A DNA stretch of 64,000 nucleotides, taken from contig CAJTPD010000001.1 in assembly GCA_910578105.1 (NCBI GenBank), forward strand, positions 1-64,000, read 5' to 3'. Positions 63,501 to 64,000 of this stretch are shown in pieces. This stretch comes from an uncultured Odoribacter sp. Lineage in GTDB: Bacteria > Bacteroidota > Bacteroidia > Bacteroidales > Marinifilaceae. Both the position numbers and the translations under genes were made by a program. Under the pieces are notes generated by a model. It was not told the DNA's origin. It worked only from the letters and a program-made list of their open reading frames with translations, and made no database searches. Numbering within the stretch: position 1 is the stretch's first letter; every line of letters begins with the position of its first letter.

Positions 63501-64000
63501 GTTTTTTGGATGGTACGATTCATATGAAGGGTTTCCCGATAGACGGTTTTTATTCTTATCGTTTCGGGGGATTGGATTCCAAAGGTTTGCCGACGTTTGA
63601 AGGAATGGTTGGAGATAAGAATCTTACGAACCGGGATGGTTATTGGGATACGCGGACGATATACGCTCAATTGCAAAAGGCTTTGGTGTATGAGGGGAGT
63701 CGGTTGCCTTTATTTTACGGAGGGTTCGGGACAGAATTTAAATATAAAAATTTGAGATTATCTGCAAGTTTCACCTATAAGATTGGTCAGAAGGTCCGTT
63801 TGTTGGAAATGTATGGTGGAAATCAAACGATGCCGTTGCCGGAGCAGAATATGTCGGGCGAGTTTAACAGGAGATGGCGTCAGCCTGGGGATGAGGCACA
63901 CACAAATATTCCGGCTTTGTCTAATGAACTTCTGACTCCGTCACATACCTGGGAAGAAGAAGTGTCCCCTTATGTTCTTCCTTGGGGAAGGTCTTATTGG
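60572..64000 (+). CDS. SusC/RagA-family TonB-linked receptor with STN domain (partial, runs off window)
   Basis: The frame is open from ATG 60572 to the window end (1143 codons, no stop). The order is an N-terminal hydrophobic export segment (about 18-40), an STN signalling domain (about 48-119, SLEKVILELREQTGIRFFYS), CarboxypepD_reg (about 133-208), a TonB box (NIDEVVVTGY, 211-220), a plug (about 228-345, with ALTIDQMLEGKAPGLM and ATAIYGTRAANGVIVVTTK) and the beginning of the barrel. The STN domain means it should contact the FecR protein encoded just upstream and drive its own expression. A SusD-like lipoprotein is expected beyond 64000. The ligand is unknown. Confidence 0.95.
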   Translation, partial: MKKNRINGRDVPICILKKTFLAAGLTFLFIVLLNVTICKAAVSYEYRVSLQMQNVSLEKVILELREQTGIRFFYSIDKIKSIERVSVDAKNETLKNVLSCLLSGTGLTYTLLDEVVVIKDEGEVIVKDSLPKTLIQGVVKDKDGGTLPGVSVTVKGTSVGVATDVKGTFTLQVPSSDRVVLVFSFVGMKVKEVPYKGEKSLEVFLEEEIQNIDEVVVTGYQVIDKRNLTSAISTVKAEELDRMGALTIDQMLEGKAPGLMIMNISAQPGAATKMRVRAGATFTGTREPLWVIDGVIYEDPVPLTPAEINSLDNVNLIGNAITGLNPQDIAQIDILKDASATAIYGTRAANGVIVVTTKRGKSGSLALNYSGSVSVVNRPRYSDLNLMNSRERIDVSREIAKRNLYYPSQIHQFVGYEGVLKKYYFREIDYAQFQKEVARLETLNEDWFGELYRVAFTHAHSVNLSGGNEKMRVYAGLSYDNQRGTELNVGLYRVSGRINGDFNLRKNVLISIGLSGSSQKAKYNHSAYSAFNEAYNMSRAVPARDENGDLYYIDRISIQNMTGDYRYVKYNILNELANSGRTVYNRDFNVRASVDWEIIRGLKIRSQFSFRNTTNSSEEWIGGDTYYMSMWRSIGDDANEKSQKGTVVPFGGLYSSGMVLSDATSISTQINYNKSLGERHFFNLNIGQEASSTIYKGTEGWMAPGYNHEQGRSFIKIPTFFMPDIDKLDYPYMLRWLTAEGIGGTNVYPKITDRVKNVMSMFAIFNYSFENRYILNFNIRSDGSNQFGQYERYKFRPAWSTSLRWNLHSEPFIRNMSMAFMDELAIRLSYGFRGNPPSASPYLTILNYGQSNTDVAPEYVSELASFPNANLKWERTKTFNVGLNHSWLGGRISGALDYGYSKSIDLLISRPVSLVNGAPSQLYNGGSKEDHTFEFNIMTQNIKTKNFQWNMNFNITRVKEKILDGINEDVTFTTVESFLDGTIHMKGFPIDGFYSYRFGGLDSKGLPTFEGMVGDKNLTNRDGYWDTRTIYAQLQKALVYEGSRLPLFYGGFGTEFKYKNLRLSASFTYKIGQKVRLLEMYGGNQTMPLPEQNMSGEFNRRWRQPGDEAHTNIPALSNELLTPSHTWEEEVSPYVLPWGRSYW

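Overview
The window is chromosomal DNA of a gut-type Bacteroidales bacterium. The evidence is the promoter style (TAnnTTTG near -7), SusC/TonB and FecR systems, a sialidase/hexosaminidase/mannosidase cluster, CTnDOT-type integrase sequence, and LPS genes found as scattered singletons. The protein style suggests Odoribacteraceae (Odoribacter or Butyricimonas), but that is an inference; I could not run a search.

Layout. 1-470: end of an rRNA operon (23S 3' end, 5S, terminator). 527-2827: DNA alkyl-transferase, SotB-like MFS exporter, small GNAT protein. 2986-12298: a host-glycan operon with GH33 sialidase, GH20 hexosaminidase, SGNH esterase, GH2 mannosidase and a second GH20, all with export signals. 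12299-13339: about 1 kb without a convincing gene. 13340-16380: CAT-like acetyltransferase and RecQ. 16633-20931: KdsD, a DUF5686 outer-membrane protein and LptB. 21128-21413: tRNA-Gly and tRNA-Pro. 21835-22765: two small, highly charged proteins. 23306-24739: DUF234-type ATPase.

24839-35046 is a visibly more GC-rich block devoted to phosphate: a secreted metallophosphatase, a TonB receptor, an OmpR-type two-component system, a PiT transporter with a PhoU-like tail, a membrane-anchored PhoU-like protein and an OprP-type porin. Three of its promoters share CATGAAAT at identical distance from the -7 element. In each an imperfect copy of TGAAAT lies 11 bp further upstream, as expected for a Pho-box-like operator. 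A tyrosine integrase that has lost its catalytic C-terminus follows, then tRNA-Ser. I read this as a self-regulated phosphate-scavenging island next to a broken mobile element, and it is the most interesting object in the window.

36588-42783: NhaA with a UDP-glucuronate-epimerase-like gene, MtaB, LpxB and a PCMD protein. 43011-49482: a TolC/MacA/MacB efflux operon followed by its own LytS/LytTR system, with a 14-bp direct repeat at 21-bp pitch just upstream of the operon promoter. 49607-53200: KefB-like antiporter and MATE pump, convergent with no gap. 53462-58251: a large outer-membrane protein with a plug-like domain, and a histidine kinase/response regulator pair. 58701-64000: ECF sigma factor, FecR anti-sigma factor and a SusC-like receptor with an STN signalling domain that runs off the window. 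No CRISPR array or complete insertion sequence was seen.
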